Under the pieces are notes generated by a model. That model saw only the letters and a program-made list of their open reading frames with translations. It did no database searches and was not told the DNA's origin. 64,000 bases of DNA from Saccharothrix ecbatanensis (GTDB lineage: Bacteria > Actinomycetota > Actinomycetes > Mycobacteriales > Pseudonocardiaceae), in contig NZ_JACHMO010000001.1 of the NCBI RefSeq assembly GCF_014205015.1, positions 9,176,001 to 9,240,000 of the forward strand, read 5' to 3'. How positions within the stretch are numbered: position 1 is the first letter of the stretch; each line of letters begins with the position of its first letter. This document shows, piece by piece, positions 32,846 through 41,783 of this stretch. The translations under genes were made by a program, and so were the position numbers.

Positions 32846-33538
32846 TCAGGGGAGTTGGCGGGTCAGGCGCCAGTACTGGCGCTTCTTCTCCTCGCGCACC
32901 ACGACGCCAAGGCGGCTCAGCTCGTCGCGCAGCTCGGCGGCGTCCGTGTTGTCGCCCTTGCGCAACGCCTCGGCCCGCACCTTCAACAACGCGTTCGCCC
33001 CCGGCGGCAACCCCGGCGACCCGTCGACCCACCGCCGGTAGTCGTCCCGGTACGGGTCACCGCCTTCGAGCCACTGGTACCCGTGCGACTGGAAGGCGTC
33101 CGCCAGCTCCGCCGGCTTCAGGTCGTGGTTCTCCCGGGCCAGCTCACCGGTGTCCACCCCGAGCAGCACGAGCTTCTTGCCGTCCAGGAACGCCCCGGAC
33201 ACCAGCGTCCGGTCGAAGCTCCGGTGCTTCCCACCCCGCAGCAGCTCGACACCCTCGTTGAACACCTCGACCACGAGCCGCTCGTGCGCCGCGATCCCGG
33301 CCACCACCAGCCCGAGCACGGCGCCCACGGCCAGCGACCCGATCGTCGCCCAAGGCTCCGGAATCGACGCCACCAACCGGAACGGCCCTTGCATCGGCGC
33401 CCAGGACAGGTCGGCCACCCAGCCGGCGACGGACTTCAAACCCCACACCACGCCCGCACCCACCAACGGGAACCCGACGGACACCAGCGCCACCTGGCCG
33501 TGCGGTTCGGCGACCACCGTGGTTCGTCGCGCGCTCAT
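32846..33538 (-). CDS. YqeB-like membrane protein
   Basis: A 230-residue protein resembling actinobacterial proteins annotated as YqeB family. Two N-terminal membrane helices (about 17-40 and 63-83: VGAVLGLVVAGIAAHERL) are followed by a cytoplasmic domain with RSFDRTLVSGAFLDGKKLVLLG-type sequence and a basic C-terminus. ATG 33538 has a strong SD (GGGGGAGG). Convergent with recX. Function unknown. Confidence 0.7.
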   Translation of the reverse strand: MSARRTTVVAEPHGQVALVSVGFPLVGAGVVWGLKSVAGWVADLSWAPMQGPFRLVASIPEPWATIGSLAVGAVLGLVVAGIAAHERLVVEVFNEGVELLRGGKHRSFDRTLVSGAFLDGKKLVLLGVDTGELARENHDLKPAELADAFQSHGYQWLEGGDPYRDDYRRWVDGSPGLPPGANALLKVRAEALRKGDNTDAAELRDELSRLGVVVREEKKRQYWRLTRQLP

Positions 33539-33624
33539 CCCTCACTACCTCCCCCGAAGTGAACGGCCCAACGCTATCGCCGTAGGCAGCGCCGGCAGGG
33601 ATCAGGGGGCGAGAGTACGAAGAA

Positions 33625-33652
33625 GGGCGCCTCCCCGTGAAGGGAGACGCCC
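33625..33652 (-). terminator. Terminator hairpin after eda
   Basis: An 11-bp stem (GGGCGCCTCCC with GGGAGACGCCC, one mismatch) and a 6-nt loop, 13 nt beyond the eda stop on the minus strand. Confidence 0.65.
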
Positions 33653-33665
33653 CACTGGCCAGGAC

Positions 33666-34319
33666 CTAAAGGGCGGCGGCGGCCCTGGCCAGGTCTTCGA
33701 TCCGGGCGAAGTCACCCGAGGCCAGCGCGTCCTTCGGCGCCAGCCACGACCCGCCCACGCAGCCGACGTTCGGCAACGCCAGGTAGCGCGGCGCGCTCTC
33801 CGGCGTGATGCCACCGGTCGGGCAGAACCGCAGGCCCGGCAACGGGCCGCCGATGGACTTCAGGTAGTCCACCCCGCCCGCGGCCTCGGCCGGGAAGAAC
33901 TTGAGCGACGTCAGACCGCGCTCGACCAGCCGCATCGCCTCCGACACGGTCGCCACACCCGGCAGGAACGGCAGCCCGGTGTCCTCGGCCGCGTCCAGCA
34001 CCCGGTCCGTCGACCCCGGCGTCACGAGGAACGCCGCACCGGCCTTCGCCGCCTGCTCCGCGTGCTCCGGCGTGGTCACCGTGCCCGCGCCGATCACGAT
34101 GCCCGGCACCTCCGCCGCCACCCGCTCGATCGCGGCCAGCGCGGCGGGCGTGCGCAGGGTCAGCTCGATCACCCGGACACCACCGCGCAACAACGCCTGC
34201 GCCAGCGGCACGGCGTGCGAGGCGTCGTCCACGACGACGACCGGGATGACGGGCGACAGCGCCAACAGGTCCGCCGCCGTGGCGTGCGCCGGGGTGGTGG
34301 TCGCTGAGTTGGTGGTCAC
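33666..34319 (-). CDS. eda: KDPG/KHG aldolase
   Basis: A 217-residue class I aldolase that splits 2-keto-3-deoxy-6-phosphogluconate into pyruvate and glyceraldehyde 3-phosphate, the last step of the Entner-Doudoroff pathway. Conserved blocks: [28 protein letters not shown] (base Glu region in IELT), FLVTPG, the Schiff-base Lys in [11 protein letters not shown], and FCPTGGI. The GTG start overlaps the edd stop (GTGA), so expression is coupled to edd. Confidence 0.93.
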   Translation of the reverse strand: MTTNSATTTPAHATAADLLALSPVIPVVVVDDASHAVPLAQALLRGGVRVIELTLRTPAALAAIERVAAEVPGIVIGAGTVTTPEHAEQAAKAGAAFLVTPGSTDRVLDAAEDTGLPFLPGVATVSEAMRLVERGLTSLKFFPAEAAGGVDYLKSIGGPLPGLRFCPTGGITPESAPRYLALPNVGCVGGSWLAPKDALASGDFARIEDLARAAAAL

Positions 34320-36181
34320 CGGGAAACCTCCTGGTTGAACTGGCCCTCGAAGTGCGAGGCCGCGATCGGTCCGAACACGCTCGCGCCCCGGTCCGCGGGC
34401 CCGACCGCCCGGCGCAGCGCGGCGAACAGCTCCCGACCGGTGCCGGTCCACGCCTGCGCGTCCGGTGGGAAGTCCACCAGCTCACGCCCGGCCAGCTCCT
34501 CCGGGTCCACGAACACCTCCAGCGTGCCGGTCTCGGCGTCGAGCCGCAGCACGTCACCGTCCCGCACGCGCGCCAACGGCCCGCCGACGGCCGCCTCCGG
34601 GGTGACCTGGATGGCGGCCGGGATCTTGCCGGACGCGCCGGACATCCGACCGTCGGTGACCAGCGCGACCTTGAACCCGCGGTCCATCAGCACGCCCAGC
34701 GCCGGGGTGAGCTTGTGCAGCTCGGGCATCCCGTTCGCCTGCGGCCCCTGCTGCCGGACCACGACCACCACGTCCCGCTCCAGCTCGCCCGCGTTGAACG
34801 CGGCGCTGAACGCCTCCTGCGTGGTGAACACCCGCACGGGCGCCTCCACGATCCGGTGCTCGGCCTTGACCGCAGACACCTTGATCACCGCACGGCCGAG
34901 GTTGCCGGACAGCATGCGCAGGCCGCCGTCGGCCGCGAACGGCTCCGACACGGGCCGCAGCACGTCGGTGTCCAGCGAGTGCGGCGGGCCGGGACGCCAC
35001 ATCAGCACGCCCTCGACCAGCACCGGCTCCTGTCGGTAGCGGTCCAGCCCGGGACCGGCCACGGTCTGCACGTCGGCGTGCAGCAGACCGGCGTCCAGCA
35101 GCGTCGAGACCAGGTACGACACGCCGCCCGCCGCCTGGAAGTGGTTGATGTCCGCCGAACCGTTCGGGTAGACGCGCGCCAGCAGCGGCACCACCGAGGA
35201 CAGCTCGGAGAAGTCGTCCCAGTTCAGCTCGATGCCCGCGGCCGACGCGATGGCCACCAGGTGCATCGTGTGGTTGGTCGACCCGCCGGTGGCCAGCAGC
35301 GCGATCACGCCGTTGACGACCGACTTCACGTCGACCACGTGCCCGATCGGCGTGTACTCCTCGCCGCGGCTGATCTCCACCGCCCGCCGCGCGGCCTCTT
35401 CGGTCAGCGCCTTGCGCAGCTTGGTCCCCGGCGGCACGAAGCTCGCGCCGGGCAGGTGCAGGCCCATGACCTCGACCACGAGCTGGTTCGAGTTGGCCGT
35501 GCCGTAGAACGTGCAGGTCCCGGGGCTGTGGTACGACTGAGCCTCGGCCTCCAGCAGGTCCTCGCGGGACGCCTTGTTCTCCGCGAACAGCTGCCGCACC
35601 CGGGCCTTCTCCGAGTTCGGCAGGCCGGAGTTCATCGGGCCTGCGGGCACCAGGATCGCGGGCAGGTGCCCGAACGACAGCGCGCCGATCAGCAGGCCGG
35701 GCGTGATCTTGTCGCACACGCCGAGCAGCAGCGCCGAGTCGAACATCTCGTGCGACAGGGCGATACCGGTGGCCATCGCGATGACCTCACGGCTGAACAG
35801 GGACAGCTCCATGCCCGCGCGGCCCTGCGTGATGCCGTCGCACATGGCGGGCACGCCGCCCGCGAACTGGGCCACACCGCCGACGGCACGCGCCGCGTCC
35901 TTGATCCACGCGGGGTACTCGTTCATGGGCTGGTGTGCGGACAGCATGTCGTTGTACGCGGACACGATCGCCACGTTCGGGCGACGCAGTGCACGAAGGA
36001 GGTCTTTGTCACCGCCAGTGATCCCGGCGAAGCCGTGCGCGAGGTTGCTGCACGCCATGTCGCGCCGGGCGGGGCCATCCTGCTGGGCCTGGGCGATGCG
36101 TTCGAGGTAGGCGGACCGGCCGGCGGCGCTGCGGGCGGCGATTCGAGCCGTCACGTCGGTGACGACGGGATGCACGCTCAT
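34316..36181 (-). CDS. edd: Phosphogluconate dehydratase
   Basis: A 621-residue IlvD/Edd dehydratase, the first committed enzyme of the Entner-Doudoroff route. Iron-sulfur cysteines and family blocks: [54 protein letters not shown], and [15 protein letters not shown] near the end. The Edd-specific length and the coupled eda gene separate it from dihydroxyacid dehydratase IlvD. I chose ATG 36181 (MSVHPVVTD); upstream in-frame sequence enters a regulatory region with inverted repeats. Confidence 0.95.
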   Translation of the reverse strand: MSVHPVVTDVTARIAARSAAGRSAYLERIAQAQQDGPARRDMACSNLAHGFAGITGGDKDLLRALRRPNVAIVSAYNDMLSAHQPMNEYPAWIKDAARAVGGVAQFAGGVPAMCDGITQGRAGMELSLFSREVIAMATGIALSHEMFDSALLLGVCDKITPGLLIGALSFGHLPAILVPAGPMNSGLPNSEKARVRQLFAENKASREDLLEAEAQSYHSPGTCTFYGTANSNQLVVEVMGLHLPGASFVPPGTKLRKALTEEAARRAVEISRGEEYTPIGHVVDVKSVVNGVIALLATGGSTNHTMHLVAIASAAGIELNWDDFSELSSVVPLLARVYPNGSADINHFQAAGGVSYLVSTLLDAGLLHADVQTVAGPGLDRYRQEPVLVEGVLMWRPGPPHSLDTDVLRPVSEPFAADGGLRMLSGNLGRAVIKVSAVKAEHRIVEAPVRVFTTQEAFSAAFNAGELERDVVVVVRQQGPQANGMPELHKLTPALGVLMDRGFKVALVTDGRMSGASGKIPAAIQVTPEAAVGGPLARVRDGDVLRLDAETGTLEVFVDPEELAGRELVDFPPDAQAWTGTGRELFAALRRAVGPADRGASVFGPIAASHFEGQFNQEVSR

Positions 36182-36284
36182 GGGTTCGCTGTCTCCGGTG
36201 GTGATCACGGGCCGTGGTGGGCCCGGTGGACGACAGCGCTGGCGTCGCACGGACGGACGTGACAGCTCGCACACTATGTCACGA

Positions 36285-36319
36285 CTCATGATCGTCACAA
36301 AACCGATTCAGATCATGAG
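36285..36319. promoter_or_regulatory. Inverted repeat upstream of edd-eda
   Basis: Perfect 9-bp arms CTCATGATC and GATCATGAG separated by 17 nt, about 105 nt upstream of edd and 90 nt before the divergent small gene. A second, imperfect dyad TGTCACGA...TCGTCACA overlaps the left arm (36278-36299). It looks like an operator region; the binding protein is unknown. Confidence 0.5.
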
Positions 36320-36408
36320 ACACGACTGGGTTGGTTGTGGTCCTTGTCACAGCGCTTTCTACTTGGCAGAGTCGGCACACGGACCGGACCCCGAGGGAGG
36401 TGCTGACC

Positions 36409-36705
36409 ATGACGTCCTCCGAGATCGTGGAGCTGCGCCGGGCGCTAGGCCAGTTGCGCCACTGCGTCGGCGGCCTGCGCGCGCGGTACGGCGACGTGGC
36501 CGCGGTGCAGAGGCTGGCCAACGACGTCGAACGCCTGGACATCGACGCGACCGAGCTGCTCGACCTGGACAGCACGCCCCGGCAACGCGAGGCGCCCCGG
36601 GCCGAACGGGAGGTCGTCGTCGTCCCCGACACGCCCTACGACCCGAAGCTGTGGAGCGACGCCGACGACGAAGGTCTCGGCGGCTACCGCAGCCAACGCA
36701 CCTGA
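36409..36705 (+). CDS. Small hypothetical protein, helical
   Basis: A 98-residue protein I do not recognise. The first 60 residues look like a helical hairpin or coiled coil (SSEIVELRRALGQLRHCVGG, AVQRLANDVERLDIDATELL); the rest is acidic and probably disordered, with VPDTPYDPKLWSDADDEGLG. ATG 36409 has GGGAGG 8 nt upstream. A strong terminator follows. Divergent from edd. Confidence 0.7.
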   Translation: MTSSEIVELRRALGQLRHCVGGLRARYGDVAAVQRLANDVERLDIDATELLDLDSTPRQREAPRAEREVVVVPDTPYDPKLWSDADDEGLGGYRSQRT

Positions 36706-36718
36706 ACGAACCCCGACC

Positions 36719-36744
36719 GGCCCCCGCGTGACCACGCGGGGGCC
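36719..36744 (+). terminator. Terminator between the small gene and the sdh operon
   Basis: GGCCCCCGCGTG and its exact complement form a 12-bp palindromic stem (effective tetraloop GACC), followed by CTCCCTTTCC. It isolates the sdh operon. Confidence 0.85.
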
Positions 36745-36839
36745 GCTCCCTTTCCCGGCCCTGCACTGTGTCCCACGCCACAATGTGTCTCGCACCACAG
36801 CATTCTTCACGCCCACAACGAAGTGGAACGAGGTGAGGT

Positions 36840-37601
36840 ATGAGGGCGCAGATAGGCCAGCGCACGTTGCGGACGGACCGGTGGTGGCTACCCCCGCTGA
36901 TGACGTTCGTGGGCCTGCTCCTGATCTCCATCTACGCGGGCGTGCGGACCTTCATGGGCGACCACTACTGGGTCGACGAGTACCGCTACCTCACGCCCAT
37001 GTACTCGCCGTGCCTGACCGCGGAGTGCCTGCCGAACGCGGCGCACTTCGGCCGGCTGCTGCCCGAGCTGCCGGGGTTCCTCACCCCGCCGGTGATCATC
37101 ATCCCGTTCCTGCTCGGCTTCCGGGTGACCTGCTACTACTACCGCAAGGCGTACTACCGGGCGGCGTGGCTGTCCCCGCCCGCGTGCGCGGTGGCCGAGC
37201 CCCACACCAAGTACACCGGTGAGACCCGCTTCCCGCTGATCGCCCAGAACCTGCACCGGTACTTCTTCTACGTCGCGTCGCTCCTGCTGCTGATCAACAT
37301 CTACGACGCGATCTTCGCGTTCAGCACCGGCATCGGCCTCGGCAACATCGTGCTGCTGGTGAACGTCGCGCTGCTCGGCGCGTACACGCTGTCGTGCCAC
37401 TCGTGCCGGCACATCGCGGGCGGGCGGTTGAAGCACTTCTCCAAGCACCCGGTCCGGTACTGGGCGTGGACGCAGATCTCCAAGCTCAACGCCAAGCACA
37501 TGCAGTTGGCGTGGGCCTCGCTGATCTTCGTCTGCGTCACGGACCTCTACGTCGCGCTGGTCGCCTCCGGGACGATCTCCGACCTCCGATTCGTCAACTA
37601 G
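36840..37601 (+). CDS. Sdh1-type succinate dehydrogenase membrane anchor subunit
   Basis: A 253-residue membrane protein with about five helices, placed just before the flavoprotein and iron-sulfur genes exactly as Rv0249c in the M. tuberculosis Sdh1 operon. Histidines suited to haem ligation occur in QNLHRYFFYVASLLLL and CHSCRHIAGG. It anchors the catalytic subunits and passes electrons to menaquinone. ATG 36840 has an SD-like GAGGTGAGG. The next gene starts 9 nt after its stop. Confidence 0.85.
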   Translation: MRAQIGQRTLRTDRWWLPPLMTFVGLLLISIYAGVRTFMGDHYWVDEYRYLTPMYSPCLTAECLPNAAHFGRLLPELPGFLTPPVIIIPFLLGFRVTCYYYRKAYYRAAWLSPPACAVAEPHTKYTGETRFPLIAQNLHRYFFYVASLLLLINIYDAIFAFSTGIGLGNIVLLVNVALLGAYTLSCHSCRHIAGGRLKHFSKHPVRYWAWTQISKLNAKHMQLAWASLIFVCVTDLYVALVASGTISDLRFVN

Positions 37602-37610
37602 GGAGCTGTT

Positions 37611-39497
37611 TTGCCCGAGGTGGAGCGGCATTCGTTCGACGTCCTCGTGATCGGTGCCGGCGGTGCCGGTCTGCGTGCCGCGATCGAGGCCAGGGAACAC
37701 GGGATGCGCACGGCGGTCCTGTGCAAGTCGCTGTTCGGCAAAGCCCACACGGTGATGGCCGAGGGCGGTATCGCCGCGGCCATGGGCAACGTGAACTCCG
37801 ACGACAGCTGGCAGGTGCACTTCCGGGACACCATGCGCGGCGGGAAGTTCCTCAACAACTGGCGGATGGCCGAGCTGCACGCCAAGGAAGCCCCCGACCG
37901 GGTGTGGGAGCTGGAGACCTACGGCGCGCTGTTCGACCGCACCAAGGACGGTCGGATCAGCCAGCGCAACTTCGGCGGCCACGAGTACCCGCGGCTGGCG
38001 CACGTCGGCGACCGCACCGGCCTTGAGCTGATCCGCAGCCTTCAGCAGAAGGTGGTGTCGCTCCAGCAGGACGACTTCGCCGAGACCGGGGACTACGAGT
38101 CGCGGCTGAAGGTGTTCCAGGAGTTCACCGTCACCGACCTGGTCCTGGACGACGGCCGGGTGGCCGGCGCGTTCGGCTACTGGCGCGAGTCCGGCCGGTT
38201 CGTGCTGTTCGAGGCACCCGCGGTGGTGCTGGCGACGGGCGGTATCGGCAAGTCGTTCAAGGTGACGTCGAACTCGTGGGAGTACACCGGCGACGGTCAC
38301 GCCCTGGCGCTGCGGGCCGGCGCGTCGTTGATCAACATGGAGTTCGTCCAGTTCCACCCGACCGGCATGGTCTGGCCGCCGTCGGTGAAGGGGATCCTGG
38401 TCACCGAGTCGGTCCGCGGTGACGGCGGCGTGCTGCGCAACTCCGACGGCAAGCGGTTCATGTTCGACTACATCCCCGAGGTGTTCAAGGACAAGTACGC
38501 CGACAACGAGGCCGAGGCCGACCGCTGGTACGCCGACCCGGCCGGCAACCGACGGCCACCGGAGCTGCTGCCACGTGACGAGGTCGCCCGTGCGATCAAC
38601 TCCGAGGTGAAGGCAGGGCGCGGGTCGGAGCACGGCGGTGTGTTCCTGGACGTGTCGACGCGCCTGCCCGCCGAGGAGATCATGCGGCGGCTGCCGTCGA
38701 TGCACCACCAGTTCAAGGAGCTGGCGGACGTCGACATCACGGCGCAGCCGATGGAGGTCGGGCCGACGTGCCACTACGTGATGGGTGGCGTGCAGGTCGA
38801 GCCGGACACGGGCGAGTCGTCGGTGCCGGGGCTGTTCGCGGCCGGTGAGGTGTCCGGCGGGATGCACGGCTCGAACCGGCTGGGCGGCAACTCGTTGTCC
38901 GACCTGCTCGTGTTCGGGCGTCGGGCTGGCGCGGGCGCTTCTGATTACGTGGCAGGGCTTTCCGCGCGGCCCGTGTGTTCGGATGCGGCCGTGGCCGAGG
39001 CGGAACGGGTGGCCGTCGCGCCGTTCTCCGGTTCCGCCGAGGGTGGCGAGAACCCGTACACGCTGCACATGGAGTTGCAGCAGGCGATGAACGACCTGGT
39101 CGGCATCATCCGCAAGGCCGACGAGATGGACCAGGCGATCAAGCGGCTGGGCGAGCTGAAGCGGCGGGCCGCGACGTTGGTGGTCGAGGGGCACCGGCAG
39201 TTCAACCCCGGCTGGCACCTGGCGCTCGACCTGCGGAACATGCTCGTGGTCAGCGAATGCGTGGCGCGGGCCGCGTTGCTGCGCACCGAGAGCCGTGGCG
39301 GGCACACGCGTGACGACTTCCCCGGGATGGATGCCGAGTGGCGGCGGAAGTTGTTGGTGTGCAAGCTCTCCGACTCCTCGGTCGAGGCCGTCGAGGTCGT
39401 GGAAGAGGCGCAGATCCCGATCCGGCCGGACCTGCTGGCGTTGTTCGAGCACAGTGAGTTGCAGAAGTACCTGGCCGCGGACGAGCTGGAGGGGTGA
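37611..39497 (+). CDS. sdhA: Succinate dehydrogenase/fumarate reductase flavoprotein subunit
   Basis: A 628-residue catalytic subunit. FAD motif VLVIGAGGAGLRAAIEA; His for covalent FAD in KSLFGKAHTVMAEGGIAAAMG; active-site blocks FVQFHPTGM and the capping-domain Arg/His region MEVGPTCHYVMGGV, followed by GSNRLGGNSL. It oxidises succinate to fumarate. The start is TTG 37611. The iron-sulfur gene begins 1 nt after the stop. It corresponds to Rv0248c. Confidence 0.95.
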   Translation: MPEVERHSFDVLVIGAGGAGLRAAIEAREHGMRTAVLCKSLFGKAHTVMAEGGIAAAMGNVNSDDSWQVHFRDTMRGGKFLNNWRMAELHAKEAPDRVWELETYGALFDRTKDGRISQRNFGGHEYPRLAHVGDRTGLELIRSLQQKVVSLQQDDFAETGDYESRLKVFQEFTVTDLVLDDGRVAGAFGYWRESGRFVLFEAPAVVLATGGIGKSFKVTSNSWEYTGDGHALALRAGASLINMEFVQFHPTGMVWPPSVKGILVTESVRGDGGVLRNSDGKRFMFDYIPEVFKDKYADNEAEADRWYADPAGNRRPPELLPRDEVARAINSEVKAGRGSEHGGVFLDVSTRLPAEEIMRRLPSMHHQFKELADVDITAQPMEVGPTCHYVMGGVQVEPDTGESSVPGLFAAGEVSGGMHGSNRLGGNSLSDLLVFGRRAGAGASDYVAGLSARPVCSDAAVAEAERVAVAPFSGSAEGGENPYTLHMELQQAMNDLVGIIRKADEMDQAIKRLGELKRRAATLVVEGHRQFNPGWHLALDLRNMLVVSECVARAALLRTESRGGHTRDDFPGMDAEWRRKLLVCKLSDSSVEAVEVVEEAQIPIRPDLLALFEHSELQKYLAADELEG

Positions 39498-39498
39498 C

Positions 39499-40248
39499 AT
39501 GGGGTACCAGGGGCACTTCCGGGTGTGGCGCGGATCGGACCAGGGCGGCGGACTGGAGGACTTCACCGTCGAGGTGAACGAGGGCGAAGTGGTGCTCGAC
39601 GTGATCCACCGGTTGCAGGCGACCCAGACGCCGGACCTGGCCGTGCGGTGGAACTGCAAGGCGGGCAAGTGCGGGTCGTGCTCGGCGGAGATCAACGGCA
39701 AGCCCAGGCTGCTGTGCATGACGCGGATGTCGGTGTTCGCGGAGGACGAGACGGTGACCGTGACGCCGATGCGCACGTTCCCGGTGATCCGCGACCTGGT
39801 GACGGACGTGTCGTACAACTACAAGAAGGCGCGGGAGATCCCGTCGTTCCGGCCGCCTACCGGTGTGGGGCCGGGGGAGTACCGGATGCAGCAGGTCGAC
39901 GTGGAGCGCTCGCAGGAGTTCCGCAAGTGCATCGAGTGCTTCCTGTGCAACAACACGTGCCACGTCATCCGGGACCACGAGGAGAACAAGGAGTCGTTCG
40001 CCGGGCCGCGGTTCCTGATGCGGGTGGCGGAGCTGGAGATGCACCCGCTGGACGAGGCGGACCGGGTGGACCAGGCGCAGGCGACCCACGGGTTGGGGCT
40101 GTGCAACATCACCAAGTGCTGCACGGACGTGTGCCCGGAGAACATCAAGATCACCGACAACGCGTTGATCCCGATGAAGGAACGAGTGGCGGACCAGCGC
40201 TACGACCCGCTCGTCTGGCTGGGCAACAAGCTGTTCCGGCGGTCCTGA
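39499..40248 (+). CDS. sdhB: Succinate dehydrogenase iron-sulfur subunit
   Basis: A 249-residue SdhB. The [2Fe-2S] cysteines are in CKAGKCGSCSAEINGKPRLLC (quoted within 20: AGKCGSCSAEI, RLLC); the [4Fe-4S] and [3Fe-4S] clusters in CIECFLCNNTCH and CNITKCCTDVCPE. Third gene of the operon, equivalent to Rv0247c. The last 49 nt overlap the convergent ferritin-like gene. Confidence 0.95.
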   Translation: MGYQGHFRVWRGSDQGGGLEDFTVEVNEGEVVLDVIHRLQATQTPDLAVRWNCKAGKCGSCSAEINGKPRLLCMTRMSVFAEDETVTVTPMRTFPVIRDLVTDVSYNYKKAREIPSFRPPTGVGPGEYRMQQVDVERSQEFRKCIECFLCNNTCHVIRDHEENKESFAGPRFLMRVAELEMHPLDEADRVDQAQATHGLGLCNITKCCTDVCPENIKITDNALIPMKERVADQRYDPLVWLGNKLFRRS

Positions 40249-40946
40249 CCTGCTTGTGCGTTCGCCAGGGCGGTCCGGAACAGGCCGGCGACGTCCAGGG
40301 CGAACCCGCGTCGCGTCACCCCGAGGTGGCGCAACGCGGGGCCGTGGTCCCAGGCGACCGTGATCACGGCGCCGCAGAGGAGCGTCCACCAGATCGCCGT
40401 CACTGCTGTTCTCGTCGGACCTGACCACCCGGCGAACGCGTCCCGCAGCCGGTCGCAGTGGAACGGAACGTGCCGTTCCTCGTCGGCGAGGATGCGTCCG
40501 GCCACCTCGGTCGTGAGCGGATCGCGGGTGCCGTCGCGGAGGGCGCGGTAGTAGCGGAGGGCCACGACTTCGGCGATCAGCAGGACCATCAGTTCGAGCT
40601 TCAACCCCAACGCCCGCCGGAGCTTGACGAACACCACGTCCGACCAGTGGCTGCTGATCGTTTGGGCGCCGGCCGAGGACAGCAGCAGCGCGAGCAGCCG
40701 AGCGTGGTTCTGCTCCTCCTTGACGAACATCCGCACGACTTTCTCGTAGTCGCCATCGCCCGCGCCCGCGGCCTTCGCGATCAGGTTCGCCCCGTCACCG
40801 GCCTCCCCGACCTGGAACCGCTGCACGCTCTCGACCACCGCGGCGTCCATCCGCGCGGCCTTCGTGAAATCGGGGTCACCAACCTCCTGCCGCCGCCGCG
40901 CCTCCGCCTCGAACTCCTGCACCCAATCACTGAAGCTGCTGTTCAC
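40200..40946 (-). CDS. Ferritin-like di-iron domain protein
   Basis: A 248-residue helical protein with two metal-binding motifs, KEEQNHARLL and DEERHVPFH (ExxH type), plus preceding Glu-bearing helices, so a di-iron carboxylate site is likely. No signal peptide; a hydrophobic stretch TAIWWTLLCGAVITVAW near the C-terminus may be a membrane contact. Function (oxidase, hydroxylase or ferritin-like) is unknown. It overlaps the 3' end of sdhB on the opposite strand. Confidence 0.7.
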   Translation of the reverse strand: MNSSFSDWVQEFEAEARRRQEVGDPDFTKAARMDAAVVESVQRFQVGEAGDGANLIAKAAGAGDGDYEKVVRMFVKEEQNHARLLALLLSSAGAQTISSHWSDVVFVKLRRALGLKLELMVLLIAEVVALRYYRALRDGTRDPLTTEVAGRILADEERHVPFHCDRLRDAFAGWSGPTRTAVTAIWWTLLCGAVITVAWDHGPALRHLGVTRRGFALDVAGLFRTALANAQAGQDRRNSLLPSQTSGS

Positions 40947-41043
40947 GACCCTGACCTTCCGTGCGCTGGTGCCCCTGGTTCCAGCATGGACGGAGCCGGG
41001 TCGTTCGCGCGTGGAGATCCGGTGGAGGTCTCGTGGAGACCGG

Positions 41044-41454
41044 TCAACCGGTGAAGGGGTTCAGCAGGCGTGCGCCGGATGACGCGACATCACCGACGTT
41101 CCGCGTGACCAGCGTCCAGCCGTGGACCAGCGCGGTCGCCGCCAGCAGACCGTCGACAACGGGCAGCGGGTCCGGGACGTTGAGGCGTCCCCAGACTTGG
41201 GCCACCTCGGCGGTGACCGGGACCATCCGGTCACCGTAGGCGTCGGCCAACTGCGCCAGCCACCGCTCGAACGTCTCCGCCTGGGCCGGGTCGCGTCGGG
41301 CCAGCCGCTCGACACCCTGTCTGATCTCGCCGACGACCAGCACGCTCAAGAACAGCTCATTCGGGGAAACCGACGCGAACCAGGCGGAAACGCCGGCGTT
41401 CGGCACCTTCTTGCGGATCTCCGACACCACGTTGGTGTCAAGGAGAAAGCTCAC
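41044..41454 (-). CDS. vapC: VapC-type PIN domain toxin
   Basis: A 136-residue PIN RNase. Acidic residues: Asp in LLDTNVVSE, Glu in VLVVGEIRQGVE, Asp in VVDGLLAATAL, and Asn/Asp in TRNVGDV, forming the Mg site. VapC toxins cut tRNA or rRNA. The start overlaps the antitoxin stop (ATGA), the normal antitoxin-toxin order. Confidence 0.92.
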   Translation of the reverse strand: MSFLLDTNVVSEIRKKVPNAGVSAWFASVSPNELFLSVLVVGEIRQGVERLARRDPAQAETFERWLAQLADAYGDRMVPVTAEVAQVWGRLNVPDPLPVVDGLLAATALVHGWTLVTRNVGDVASSGARLLNPFTG

Positions 41455-41708
41455 TCGCCCTCGCTCAGGTCGACGGCTCGTGCGGGCGTCGACGGCCGGG
41501 TGATCTCCAGGTCGACATCGGGGGCGGAGCGCAGGAACGACTTGAAGTCCTCCCCGCCGCCGCGGAGACGTCGGTACTCGGCGATGTCGATGACCACGGC
41601 GACTTCTTCGCCGTGCCTGGTGACGAACTGCGGACCGTCGGTCTCGACCGACCTGATCAGCTCGCTGAAGCGCTGCTTGGCCTCCTGCAACTGCCAGTGC
41701 CCGTTCAT
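41451..41708 (-). CDS. Phd/YefM-type antitoxin
   Basis: An 85-residue antitoxin. The N-terminal Phd/YefM DNA-binding fold reads WQLQEAKQRFSELIRSV and FVTRHGEEVAVVIDIAEYRRL; the C-terminus is a disordered toxin-neutralising tail. It precedes the toxin with an ATGA overlap. A perfect 16-nt palindrome lies 22 nt upstream of its start and is the likely autoregulatory operator. Confidence 0.92.
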   Translation of the reverse strand: MNGHWQLQEAKQRFSELIRSVETDGPQFVTRHGEEVAVVIDIAEYRRLRGGGEDFKSFLRSAPDVDLEITRPSTPARAVDLSEGE

Positions 41709-41730
41709 CGCAACCTCCTCGCCCGGTCCG

Positions 41731-41746
41731 GTCTGTCTAGACAGAC
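41731..41746. promoter_or_regulatory. Operator palindrome of the toxin-antitoxin operon
   Basis: GTCTGTCTAGACAGAC, a perfect 16-nt palindrome just upstream of the antitoxin gene, with a third GACTAG half-site beside it. Position and symmetry fit autorepression by a Phd-type antitoxin. Confidence 0.7.
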
Positions 41747-41783
41747 TAGATGGCGGTGACCGATCTGTCAGGTCGCGTGCCCG

